A stretch of DNA of 6,774 nt from a bacterium. GTDB taxonomy: Bacteria; Planctomycetota; UBA1135; UBA2386. Positions 1 through 5,678 of this stretch are shown piece after piece. The translations under genes and the position numbers were made by a program. Location of the stretch: positions 1 through 6,774 of the forward strand of contig DRKG01000361.1 of the NCBI GenBank assembly GCA_011051855.1. Reading direction: 5' to 3'. Each line of letters begins with the position of its first letter. The stretch's first letter is position 1. The notes beneath the pieces are model-generated. The model searched no databases, was not told where the DNA came from, and saw only the letters and a list, made by a program, of their open reading frames with translations.

Positions 1-596
1 AGATCGCTGACGAAATCGACCAGCTCGTGCAGGTGTTCGAGGTTGTCCTTCACCAGGACCGCGACGAACCCGACCGGCACCGAGCGTTCGGCGGCGATCT
101 TCAAGATGTCCTTCACGTTGCCGACGACGGTCTCGAAGTTGGCGCGGTCGCGCAGCATCTCGAACGTCTCCTTCTGCGGGCTGTCGAACGAGATCCATAG
201 CTTGTGCACCAGATCCGCCATCTCGACGAACTTCTCGCCGGTCAGCAAGGTGCAGTTCGAATACATGTTCAGGTGGACCTCGTGCTCGCGGCACTTCTTC
301 AGCACGGTCTTCCAGTCGGCGAGCAGCGGCTCCGACAGTGCCGACGGCGTCCACAGCGACATCGCCGGCAGCACCTCGTCGAGCAGCCGGATCGCGTCTT
401 CCTTCTTCATCACCTCGACCGGCAGCCCGTCCGCCTGCTGGCACATGATGCAGCGCAGATTGCAGACGTTGTTGGGCGCGAACTCCAACCACGCCGGCTG
501 CGACGTCCACTCCAACGCCTCGCTGGCGAGGTCGGCGACGACGGCGTAGTAGTTGCGCAGCTCTCGGACGATCTTGCTCATGGTCGGGCCAGACAT
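1..596 (-). CDS. Radical SAM domain protein (partial, C-terminus outside window)
   Basis: About 198 N-terminal residues are visible; the frame stays open to the left window edge. Residues 45-52 read CNLRCIMC, the CX3CX2C cluster motif that binds the [4Fe-4S] centre and S-adenosylmethionine in radical SAM enzymes. Further family-like segments are LSEPLL near 87-92, in the place of the usual GGEPLL strand, an MYSNCTLLT strand near 111-119, and LWISFDSP near 133-140, which matches the 'SiDg' strand. The enzyme should generate a 5'-deoxyadenosyl radical in the cytoplasm; its substrate cannot be told. A C-terminal SPASM or other auxiliary-cluster domain would lie outside the window. Two in-frame ATGs compete: 596 (preceded by GGGG five bases upstream) and 581 (no ribosome site). 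I chose 596. The gene lies 114 bp downstream of the serine hydrolase gene on the same strand but has its own upstream element. Confidence 0.9.
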   Translation of the reverse strand, partial: MSGPTMSKIVRELRNYYAVVADLASEALEWTSQPAWLEFAPNNVCNLRCIMCQQADGLPVEVMKKEDAIRLLDEVLPAMSLWTPSALSEPLLADWKTVLKKCREHEVHLNMYSNCTLLTGEKFVEMADLVHKLWISFDSPQKETFEMLRDRANFETVVGNVKDILKIAAERSVPVGFVAVLVKDNLEHLHELVDFVSD

Positions 597-597
597 G

Positions 598-620
598 CTA
601 GCCCCGACTGCGCAGGAAGC
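598..620 (-). promoter_or_regulatory. Conserved element immediately upstream of the radical SAM gene
   Basis: Read on the minus strand, this 23-bp stretch contains TTCCTGCGCAGTCGGGG followed by CTAG and ends one base before the ATG at 596. It matches 20 of 23 positions with the stretch at 1795-1817 in front of the serine hydrolase gene, also on the minus strand. Two non-coding stretches this similar directly ahead of two genes suggest a shared promoter or regulator site. I cannot assign a sigma factor: the spacing does not fit a standard -35/-10 pair. The call is inferred from the repeat alone. Confidence 0.4.
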
Positions 621-629
621 GGTGCCCCC

Positions 630-650
630 GGTGCGCGGAATCCGCGCCCC
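630..650. other. GC-rich dyad between the serine hydrolase and radical SAM genes
   Basis: GGTGCGCGGA and TCCGCGCCCC form two 10-nt arms with one mismatch, around a single central A at 640. The dyad lies downstream of the serine hydrolase stop and upstream of the radical SAM promoter-proximal element. It could weakly attenuate transcription leaving the hydrolase gene. There is no T-rich tract on either side, so a standard intrinsic terminator is not supported, and GC-rich DNA forms such dyads easily. Confidence 0.25.
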
Positions 651-710
651 CACGAGGCCGTCCGACGAAGGAAGGCGGATGCAAGCGCGCCGCCGGGGCG
701 CCACCCGAGG

Positions 711-1784
711 TCATTCCAGGTGCTTGAGCGCAAGCTTCGCGATCCGTCTCGCCAGCCGGGTGGGGTCGATGTCGTCGCGGTTACACAGGCACACCACGAC
801 CAGATCCCGATCCGGAATGCGCAGCAGATCGGCTCCATACGCCGCCCACGCGCCGCCGTGCGAGATGGTGACCCGTTCGCCGATGCGGCCGAAGACGAGG
901 CCAGCGCCGTAGTCGATCGCGGAACCGTCGTCGAGGCGGCCGCGCTTCGCCATCGCCTCCAGCAACGCCTGCCCCCCGACCCTGCCATGGCGGAAGTTGC
1001 GCGCCCAGATCAGCAGATCGCCGACGGTCGTGAATACGGCTCCGTCACCCGTCTGTTCCCAGTTGCTGAAGTGCCACCGCCACGAACCGCTGCTGCGCGA
1101 ATAGCTCAGCGCGCGATTCGGCACCAGGGCCGTGCAATCCGCGTGGATGTGGGTGTGCGCCATGCCCAGCGGCTCGAAAATGCGTTCGCGTGCGAACTGC
1201 GGCAACGGCAACCCCGACTCGTATTCGACGACCAACGACAACAACAGGTAGTTGCTGTTCGAATAGGCCCAACGAGTGCCGGTGGCGAAATCCAAGCGCT
1301 CGACATCGCACAACACCGCCAACGCCTCGTCCATCGTCGTGCGATCCTCGTCATCGGCCCCGCGCTCTGCCAATCGGTCGATGTAGTCCGGCACCCCGCT
1401 GGTGTGCAGCATCAGATGGCGCAAGGTGACCGGATCGAAACAGGCCGGCAGTTCGTCGATGTGTTCCCGCACCCGGTCGTCCAGCGACAGGTCTCCCGAC
1501 TGTGCGAGCAGCAGCAGACAGGCGGCCGTGAACTGCTTCGAGGTCGAACCGATATCGAATACCGACTGCGGTGTGAGCGCGACCGAACGCTCGAGGTCGG
1601 CGAGGCCGTAGGCCTTGCGCAGTAGCACCTGCTCGCCTACGGCGACCAGCACGGCGGCACCCGGCCGACCCGGTCGTCTGCAGTCCCGGAACAGGCGATC
1701 GACCGCCGTCTCGAACCCCGCCGGAGCCTGAGCCGGCAGACAGGTCGCGAGCAGCAGCAAGACAGCTCCCGGCGTGTGTCGCAT
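711..1784 (-). CDS. Secreted serine hydrolase, beta-lactamase (class C / penicillin-binding protein-like) family
   Basis: The 357-aa product has the three active-site motifs of the beta-lactamase/DD-peptidase fold: STSK at 80-83 (nucleophile Ser80, Lys83), YSN at 174-176, and SHGG at 308-311 in place of KTG. This HGG form is typical of esterase/peptidase-like 'beta-lactamase-related' proteins rather than true antibiotic-degrading AmpC. The N-terminus is a short signal peptide: a hydrophobic run AVLLLLATCL, then AQA, a likely signal peptidase site near residue 20. LATC around Cys15 is a poor lipobox. The protein is probably periplasmic, acting on a peptide, ester or cell-wall substrate that cannot be specified. 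LMLHTSGVPDY near 125-135 is also family-typical. The ATG at 1784 is preferred; an in-frame TTG at 1793 adds three residues and keeps the same distance to the upstream element as in the radical SAM gene. It diverges from the ParB-like gene. Confidence 0.92.
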   Translation of the reverse strand: MRHTPGAVLLLLATCLPAQAPAGFETAVDRLFRDCRRPGRPGAAVLVAVGEQVLLRKAYGLADLERSVALTPQSVFDIGSTSKQFTAACLLLLAQSGDLSLDDRVREHIDELPACFDPVTLRHLMLHTSGVPDYIDRLAERGADDEDRTTMDEALAVLCDVERLDFATGTRWAYSNSNYLLLSLVVEYESGLPLPQFARERIFEPLGMAHTHIHADCTALVPNRALSYSRSSGSWRWHFSNWEQTGDGAVFTTVGDLLIWARNFRHGRVGGQALLEAMAKRGRLDDGSAIDYGAGLVFGRIGERVTISHGGAWAAYGADLLRIPDRDLVVVCLCNRDDIDPTRLARRIAKLALKHLE

Positions 1785-1794
1785 CCCGGCCAAC

Positions 1795-1817
1795 CTAACC
1801 CGGACTACGCAGGAAGC
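1795..1817 (-). promoter_or_regulatory. Conserved element upstream of the serine hydrolase gene
   Basis: On the minus strand this reads GCTTCCTGCGTAGTCCGGG followed by TTAG. It agrees with the element at 598-620 in 20 of 23 positions and ends 10 bp before the ATG at 1784, or one base before the alternative TTG at 1793. It also forms the left part of the dyad at 1799-1839. A promoter or operator role is inferred from repetition and position only. Confidence 0.4.
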
Positions 1818-1839
1818 ACCGGTTCCTGCATGGTCCGGG
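1799..1839. repeat. Near-perfect inverted repeat in the divergent intergenic region (candidate operator)
   Basis: Arms 1799-1815 and 1823-1839 (17 nt each) match at 15 positions, with a 7-nt spacer GCACCGG. The inner ten bases include the perfect halves GCAGGAA and TTCCTGC. The dyad lies between the divergent serine hydrolase and ParB-like genes, so each direction sees the same TTCCTGC...GGTCCGG-type sequence. This symmetry suits a dimeric regulator or a pair of back-to-back promoters. No T-tract follows on either side and it lies ahead of both genes, so it is unlikely to be a terminator. The regulator is unknown. Confidence 0.5.
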
Positions 1840-1929
1840 CCGACAGATCGCCGCTCGGACGACCGAATGCGGCTTCCGTACTGGCGGGAGCGCAGCCGTC
1901 GGGCAGGATCTACGCGCTGGGATCGTCAC

Positions 1930-2748
1930 ATGATTGCCACCAAACGCCACGACTACGTGCCCTTCGGCACCATCCACCTGCATCCCTCGATCGCGAACCA
2001 TCGGCCGGTGAATCGCGAGAAGGTGCTGCACTACAAGGACGACATCCTGCGCAACGGCCTGCTCGAACCACTGGTCGTCTGGGAGCGCAACCACGGCGAG
2101 TACTTCCTGATCGGCGGCTTCCACCGGTTCCACGCGATCGACCTGATCCGCAAGGAGAACCCGGGCTACTACGACCGCGTCGACGTGCGCGTCGTCGCCG
2201 GCGAACTCGAGGAGATGCGCGCGCTCAACCTCAAGCTCAACGCCGACCGACTCGACGCGCGGCTGACCGAGTACTTCGACACGGTGGTGTTCCTGAACAA
2301 CGCCAACTGGTCGAAGGAGCGCATTGCCACCTTCCTCGACCGCAGCGTTTCCTGGGTCGACGAGATCGTGCGCTTCGTGCCGTCGATGGACCCGCGGCTG
2401 CGCGCGCTGCTCGACGCCGGCAAGGTGTCGTGGTCGCGGGCGAAGGCCATCTGTCGAGCGGCCCTGCAGGCCGAACCGGGAAGAGAACGCGAGGTCGTCG
2501 ACGCAGCGCTGGCGGAGATCGAGAACGGCCCGCAGGCGCGGCCGCGCCGCGTGCTGACACCCAAGTCGGCGAAGCGGCGACTGGCGGCGCACATGCAGCG
2601 CGAGCCGAACGCGACCTACACCGTCAGCGCGCAGGACCTGCTTTCACTGGTCGCACTGCTGGCCGGCTCGCGCGACCAAGAGCAGGAGCATCTCGAACGC
2701 GTGCGCGCGAAGTTCCCGGCGCTGATCGCCGACGAGGCCGCCGACTGA
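1930..2748 (+). CDS. ParB/ParB-like nuclease-domain protein with helix-turn-helix
   Basis: The 272-aa product resembles the ParB N-terminal and central domains. Residues 10-20 (VPFGTIHLHPS) are the opening strand ('v.v..I.p.p'). NGLLEPLVVWE at 42-52 is the usual 'Gl.qPlvV' segment. GGFHRFHA at 62-69 occupies the GERRxRA box that contacts CTP in ParB. ALNLKLNADRLD near 98-109 is the box normally reading 'lieNlqRedl'. Residues about 126-175 (WSKERIATFLDRSVSWVDE, then LDAGKVSWSRAKAI) form the DNA-binding helix-turn-helix region. The C-terminus (about 220-272) may hold a short helical dimerisation segment. No parA gene or parS palindrome is visible, so a chromosome-segregation role is not supported; an orphan regulator is equally possible. 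The ATG at 1930 has GGGA about 7 nt upstream; a longer in-frame start at 1774 would run through the intergenic dyad. Probably co-transcribed with the sulfotransferase. Confidence 0.85.
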   Translation: MIATKRHDYVPFGTIHLHPSIANHRPVNREKVLHYKDDILRNGLLEPLVVWERNHGEYFLIGGFHRFHAIDLIRKENPGYYDRVDVRVVAGELEEMRALNLKLNADRLDARLTEYFDTVVFLNNANWSKERIATFLDRSVSWVDEIVRFVPSMDPRLRALLDAGKVSWSRAKAICRAALQAEPGREREVVDAALAEIENGPQARPRRVLTPKSAKRRLAAHMQREPNATYTVSAQDLLSLVALLAGSRDQEQEHLERVRAKFPALIADEAAD

Positions 2749-2761
2749 CCACCCCGCCCCC

Positions 2762-3514
2762 ATGCACACGCTGCACTACTTCGTCCACATCCCGAAGACG
2801 GCCGGCGTGACCGTGCGCACCTGGCTGCGTAAGGTGTTCGCACGCGACGAGGTCATCTTCGTCTACGACGGCAAGCTGCGCGAAGACCCACACGCACTCG
2901 CCTTCTCGCGCGAGGAGCTGCTGCGCCGCGCGGGGGAGCTGCCGGCGTCGCTGCGGGTCCTGTTCGGCCACTACATGTTCGAGCCGGAGTCCCTGCTGCA
3001 CGACCGCTGCCGTGCGATCAGCCTGGTGCGCGACGCGCGCGCGCGCGTGCTGTCCTGGCGGCGCTACGTGCTCGCCAACGGCGCCGCGCTACCCGACCCG
3101 ATGCTGCAGGATCTCGCCGCCCGGTTCGCCGAAGGCATGGGCCTCGCCGAGGCGTGCGCGCGCCACGGCGGCATCCGCGAACTCGACAACGGCATCACCC
3201 GCATGCTCGGCAGCCGCCGCGGCCCCGTCGGCGCGGTCGACGAGTCGGCTCTGGAACAGGCGATGCGCAACGTCGAACGCCATTTCGACTACGTCGGCAA
3301 CATCGACTGGTTCGACGCCAGCATGCAGCGCATCGCCGAGGTGCTCGGCCGCCCCTTCGCGACCGTCGAGAGCCAGAACGTCTCCCGCGGCGGCCGTTCG
3401 CAAGCCGACGACGCAGCCGAGCTGAGCGACCGGGACGCGGAGTGGCTGGCGGCGCGCACGCAGTTCGACGAGCGCCTGGTGCGCTGGCTTGCCGAAAGAT
3501 TCCGACCGTACTGA
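2762..3514 (+). CDS. Sulfotransferase family protein (PAPS-dependent type)
   Basis: The 250-aa product starts with HYFVHIPKTAGVTVRTWL. HIPKTAG at 9-15 is the 5'-phosphosulfate-binding loop of the Golgi-type/bacterial sulfotransferase family (Sulfotransfer_2-like). FGHYMF at 68-73 is the family's 'GH' strand. SLVRDARARVLSWRRYV at 87-103 is the 3'-phosphate-binding segment, although the common RDP is RDA here. DNGITRMLGS at 142-151 and FDYVGNIDWFDASM at 175-188 match the family's 'N.qtr.l.g' and 'f.fvG..E.fd.s' blocks. It should transfer a sulfo group from PAPS to an acceptor, perhaps a carbohydrate, that the sequence does not reveal. There is no signal peptide or transmembrane anchor, so it is probably cytoplasmic. 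The ATG lies 13 bp after the ParB-like stop without a Shine-Dalgarno sequence. Its TGA is inside the long terminator hairpin. Confidence 0.88.
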   Translation: MHTLHYFVHIPKTAGVTVRTWLRKVFARDEVIFVYDGKLREDPHALAFSREELLRRAGELPASLRVLFGHYMFEPESLLHDRCRAISLVRDARARVLSWRRYVLANGAALPDPMLQDLAARFAEGMGLAEACARHGGIRELDNGITRMLGSRRGPVGAVDESALEQAMRNVERHFDYVGNIDWFDASMQRIAEVLGRPFATVESQNVSRGGRSQADDAAELSDRDAEWLAARTQFDERLVRWLAERFRPY

Positions 3515-3598
3515 ACCAGGTACAAACAACAACCCGACCGGGAAACGTGCCGCGGCGTATTTCCCGGTCGGGTTGTTGTTTGTACCGGGTTCGGTACG
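3507..3598. terminator. Long bidirectional intrinsic terminator
   Basis: Two 39-nt arms (3507-3545 and 3560-3598) pair across a 14-nt loop, with only one A-G mismatch (3518/3587) and one T-G wobble (3512/3593). The inner 27 bp are perfect. The GC-rich stem CCCGACCGGGAAA/TTTCCCGGTCGGG is followed on the plus strand by the T-rich TTGTTGTTTGT. By symmetry the same T-rich run follows it on the minus strand. It can therefore end both the plus-strand sulfotransferase transcript, whose stop codon at 3512-3514 is inside the left arm, and the minus-strand tRNA-Gly transcript, whose CCA ends at 3603. Confidence 0.85.
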
Positions 3599-3602
3599 AA
3601 AC

Positions 3603-3677
3603 TGGAGCGGGTGATGAGATTCGAACTCACGACCCTCACGTTGGCAACGTGATGCTCTACCACTGAGCTACACCCGC
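3603..3677 (-). tRNA. tRNA-Gly (anticodon GCC), CCA encoded
   Basis: The minus strand folds into a full cloverleaf. The acceptor arms GCGGGTG/CACCCGC pair perfectly, the D-arm is GCTC/GAGC with loop AGTGGTA, and the anticodon stem is TCACG/CGTGA with loop TTGCCAA (anticodon GCC, plus-strand 3643-3645). The variable region is GGGTC. The T-arm GTGAG/CTCAT encloses the loop TTCGAAT, and the discriminator is T at 3606. The tRNA body is 72 nt and CCA follows directly in the DNA at 3605-3603. It reads GGC/GGU glycine codons, which should be heavily used in such a GC-rich genome. Transcription ends at the hairpin five bases downstream. No integrase or attachment-site duplication is visible beside it. 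Confidence 0.97.
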
Positions 3678-3863
3678 ACACCAGAGTTGTCGTCGGACGC
3701 GGGAACTCTACCACGAACCGACCGGCGAACCGCCGATGGCCCGATCGAGGGTCGACCCCGCGAACGAGGGCGCACATTCGTATGGATCCGGCCGGTGGAA
3801 GTCAAGCGTCTCCATCCTCATCCTTTCAGGTTCCCACCATCCCCGGTGGCGCCCCCCCAGCGC
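3678..3863. promoter_or_regulatory. Divergent promoter region of tRNA-Gly and the acyl-CoA synthetase gene
   Basis: This 186-bp non-coding stretch must hold the minus-strand promoter of the tRNA and probably the plus-strand promoter of the acyl-CoA synthetase gene. I see a 6-bp dyad AGAGTT/AACTCT at 3683-3688 and 3704-3709. There is also a weak minus-strand -10-like TAGAGT over 3707-3712. A small hairpin CCACC/GGTGG at 3834-3838 and 3845-3849 lies 14 bp before the ATG at 3864. None of these is a strong consensus match. The synthetase frame extends up to 3687 without a stop, but the part before 3864 lacks family similarity. Confidence 0.35.
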
Positions 3864-5678
3864 ATGCTCGATCCGATCCCATCGACGTTCCCGGCCGTGC
3901 TCGACCGCTGTGTGCGGCCGCGCGCCGACCGCGTGTTCCTGCCGCGCCGGTCGGCCCACGACCACACCCCGATCCCGTTCGCGCGCCTCGCGCGCGACGT
4001 CGATGCGCTGGCAGCGGCGCTGCTCGATCTGGGACTCTCGCGCGGCGACCACGTCGGCCTGGTCGCCGACAACCGCTACGAATGGCTCCTGTGCGACCTG
4101 GCGATGGCCAGCATCGGCGTCGTCGACGTGCCGCGCGGCTCGGACACAACACCGCACGAGCTCGCCTTCATCCTGCGGCACAGCGGCTGCCGCGCCGCCT
4201 TCGCCGAGAACGACACGGTCGCCCGCGAGCTGCTGGCGATGCGGAACGAACTTCCACAGCTCGAACGGGTGCTGGTGATGGCCGATCACACCGATCTCGC
4301 CGACGCCACCGCACTCGGCGACCTGCTGGCGCGCGGCCGCGAGCGGCAGGCCGAGCTCGCCACCCAGCTCGCCACGGCCCGCGACGCGGTGCAGCCGAAG
4401 GACCTGTTGACCATCGTCTACACCAGCGGCACCACCGCCGAGCCCAAGGGCGTGATGCTGACGCACGCGAACGTGCTGTCGAACGTGCACACCTGCCTGG
4501 ACATCCTGCACGTCACCGAGAACGACCGGTTCCTGTCGGTGCTGCCGGCGTGGCACATGTACGAGCGCATCATGGACTACTTGGCGCTCGCGGCCGGCGG
4601 CGAACTGATCTACACCGATCGCCGTCGCATCAAGGACGACTTGCAGCGGACCGCGCCGACGATCTTTGCGGCGGTGCCGCGCATCTGGGAGATGCTGCAC
4701 GACGGCGTCGCCAACCACGCCGCCCGCTTGCCGGGTCTGCAGGGCGCGCTGTTCCGCCGCAGCCTGCGACTGTCGCGCCGGGTCGGCGCCGGCAAAGCCG
4801 GCTTGCTGCAGCGCCTCGAACACAAGCTGCTCGACCGGCTCGTGAACAAGAAGGTGCGGAACAACCTCGGCGGGCGACTGCGGCTGTGCGTCAGCGGCGG
4901 CGGCGCCCTGCCACGGCACGTCGACGAGACCTTCCTCGGCATGGGCGTGCCGATCCGCAACGGTTACGGCCTGACCGAGACCAGCCCGGTCGCGGCGGTT
5001 CGCCTGCCGGAGCAGCTCGAGCCCGGCCACATCGGGCCACCGCTGCCGCACACCCGGATCGAGCCGCGGCGGCCGGACGGTTCGGCGTGCGCTCCCGGCG
5101 AGACCGGCGTGCTGTGGATCAAGGGGCCGCAGATCATGCGCGGCTACTACCGAAACGAAGCGCGCACACGCGAGGTGCTCGACGCCGACGGCTGGTTCGA
5201 CAGCGGCGACCTCGGTCACGTCGATGCGGACGGCAACGTCTGGATCACCGGCCGCAGCAAGGACACGATCGTGCTCGTCGGCGGCGAGAACGTCGAGCCC
5301 GAGCCACTCGAGACGCTCATCAAGACTTCGCCGCTGATCGAGCAGGCGGTGGTCGTCGGCCAAGACCAGAAGAGCCTCGGCGCACTGCTGGTGCCGATGC
5401 AGGATGCGCTCGAACAGGAAGTCCCGCGCGAGCAGTGGGACGTGCGCGACGGCTTGCTGCGCAGCGACGCCGTGCACAAGCGCTTCCGCCGCGAACTCGA
5501 CCGCCTGATCACGCGCGAGAACGGCTGCCGACCGTGCGACCGGATCGCGGCGCTGCAGGTGCTGAGCGAACCGATGACACCCGAGAACGGCCTGCTGACG
5601 CAGACACTGAAGGTCCGCCGCCACGTGGTAGCCGAACGCTATCGGGACCAGATCGCCGAGCTGTTCAAGCGCGGCTGA
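3864..5678 (+). CDS. Long-chain-fatty-acid--CoA ligase (AMP-binding, FadD15-like)
   Basis: The 604-aa product belongs to the adenylate-forming (ANL) superfamily. It should activate a fatty acid with ATP to an acyl-AMP and then form acyl-CoA. YTSGTTAEPKGV at 186-197 is the P-loop (A3) motif. LPAWHMYERIMDY at 227-239 and FAAVPRIWEMLHDGV at 268-282 are typical of the bacterial long-chain group. GYGLTETSP at 367-375 is the A5 motif, GWFDSGDLG at 443-451 is A7, and ITGRSKDTIVLVGGENVEPEPLE at 461-483, up to a short hinge, is A8. LLTQTLKVRR at 577-586 carries the likely C-terminal catalytic lysine (Lys583). Length is normal for the family. There is no signal peptide, so it is cytoplasmic or peripheral to the membrane. 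The ATG at 3864 was chosen because family similarity begins there (PSTFPAVLDRCV); an earlier in-frame start at 3687 would add 59 low-complexity residues. No Shine-Dalgarno sequence is evident. Its end overlaps the convergent thiD end by 14 nt. Confidence 0.93.
   Translation: MLDPIPSTFPAVLDRCVRPRADRVFLPRRSAHDHTPIPFARLARDVDALAAALLDLGLSRGDHVGLVADNRYEWLLCDLAMASIGVVDVPRGSDTTPHELAFILRHSGCRAAFAENDTVARELLAMRNELPQLERVLVMADHTDLADATALGDLLARGRERQAELATQLATARDAVQPKDLLTIVYTSGTTAEPKGVMLTHANVLSNVHTCLDILHVTENDRFLSVLPAWHMYERIMDYLALAAGGELIYTDRRRIKDDLQRTAPTIFAAVPRIWEMLHDGVANHAARLPGLQGALFRRSLRLSRRVGAGKAGLLQRLEHKLLDRLVNKKVRNNLGGRLRLCVSGGGALPRHVDETFLGMGVPIRNGYGLTETSPVAAVRLPEQLEPGHIGPPLPHTRIEPRRPDGSACAPGETGVLWIKGPQIMRGYYRNEARTREVLDADGWFDSGDLGHVDADGNVWITGRSKDTIVLVGGENVEPEPLETLIKTSPLIEQAVVVGQDQKSLGALLVPMQDALEQEVPREQWDVRDGLLRSDAVHKRFRRELDRLITRENGCRPCDRIAALQVLSEPMTPENGLLTQTLKVRRHVVAERYRDQIAELFKRG

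Noticed and set aside
204..1625. Long plus-strand open frame opposite the serine hydrolase
   Set aside because: It is antisense to a gene with clear active-site motifs, is rich in Arg, Gln and Ala as expected from reading GC-rich DNA in the wrong frame, and shows no recognisable domain.
1774..1929. N-terminal extension of the ParB-like protein by 52 residues
   Set aside because: The extension is Arg-rich, crosses the intergenic dyad and the divergent promoter area, and has no ParB similarity. The ATG at 1930 has a better upstream GGGA and fits the family start.
3507..3598. CRISPR repeat, transposon end or riboswitch
   Set aside because: There is only one palindrome and no spacer-repeat series, no transposase and no target-site duplication seen. 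Its position between two converging transcripts, with T-rich tails on both sides, fits a terminator best.
3603..3677. tRNA gene as an integration site of a genomic island
   Set aside because: No integrase gene and no repeated copy of the tRNA 3' end were found within the window, and GC content does not visibly change across it.
3154..3777. Short predicted peptides crossing the tRNA (for example ending GDEIRTHDP, or with SSVVEHHVANVRVVSSNL)
   Set aside because: These are well-known spurious translations of tRNA genes; here they come from tRNA-Gly and the adjacent hairpin.
3687..3863. N-terminal extension of the acyl-CoA synthetase by 59 residues
   Set aside because: It has Arg/Pro-rich composition, is unrelated to the family and occupies the divergent promoter region. 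Family similarity starts right after the ATG at 3864.
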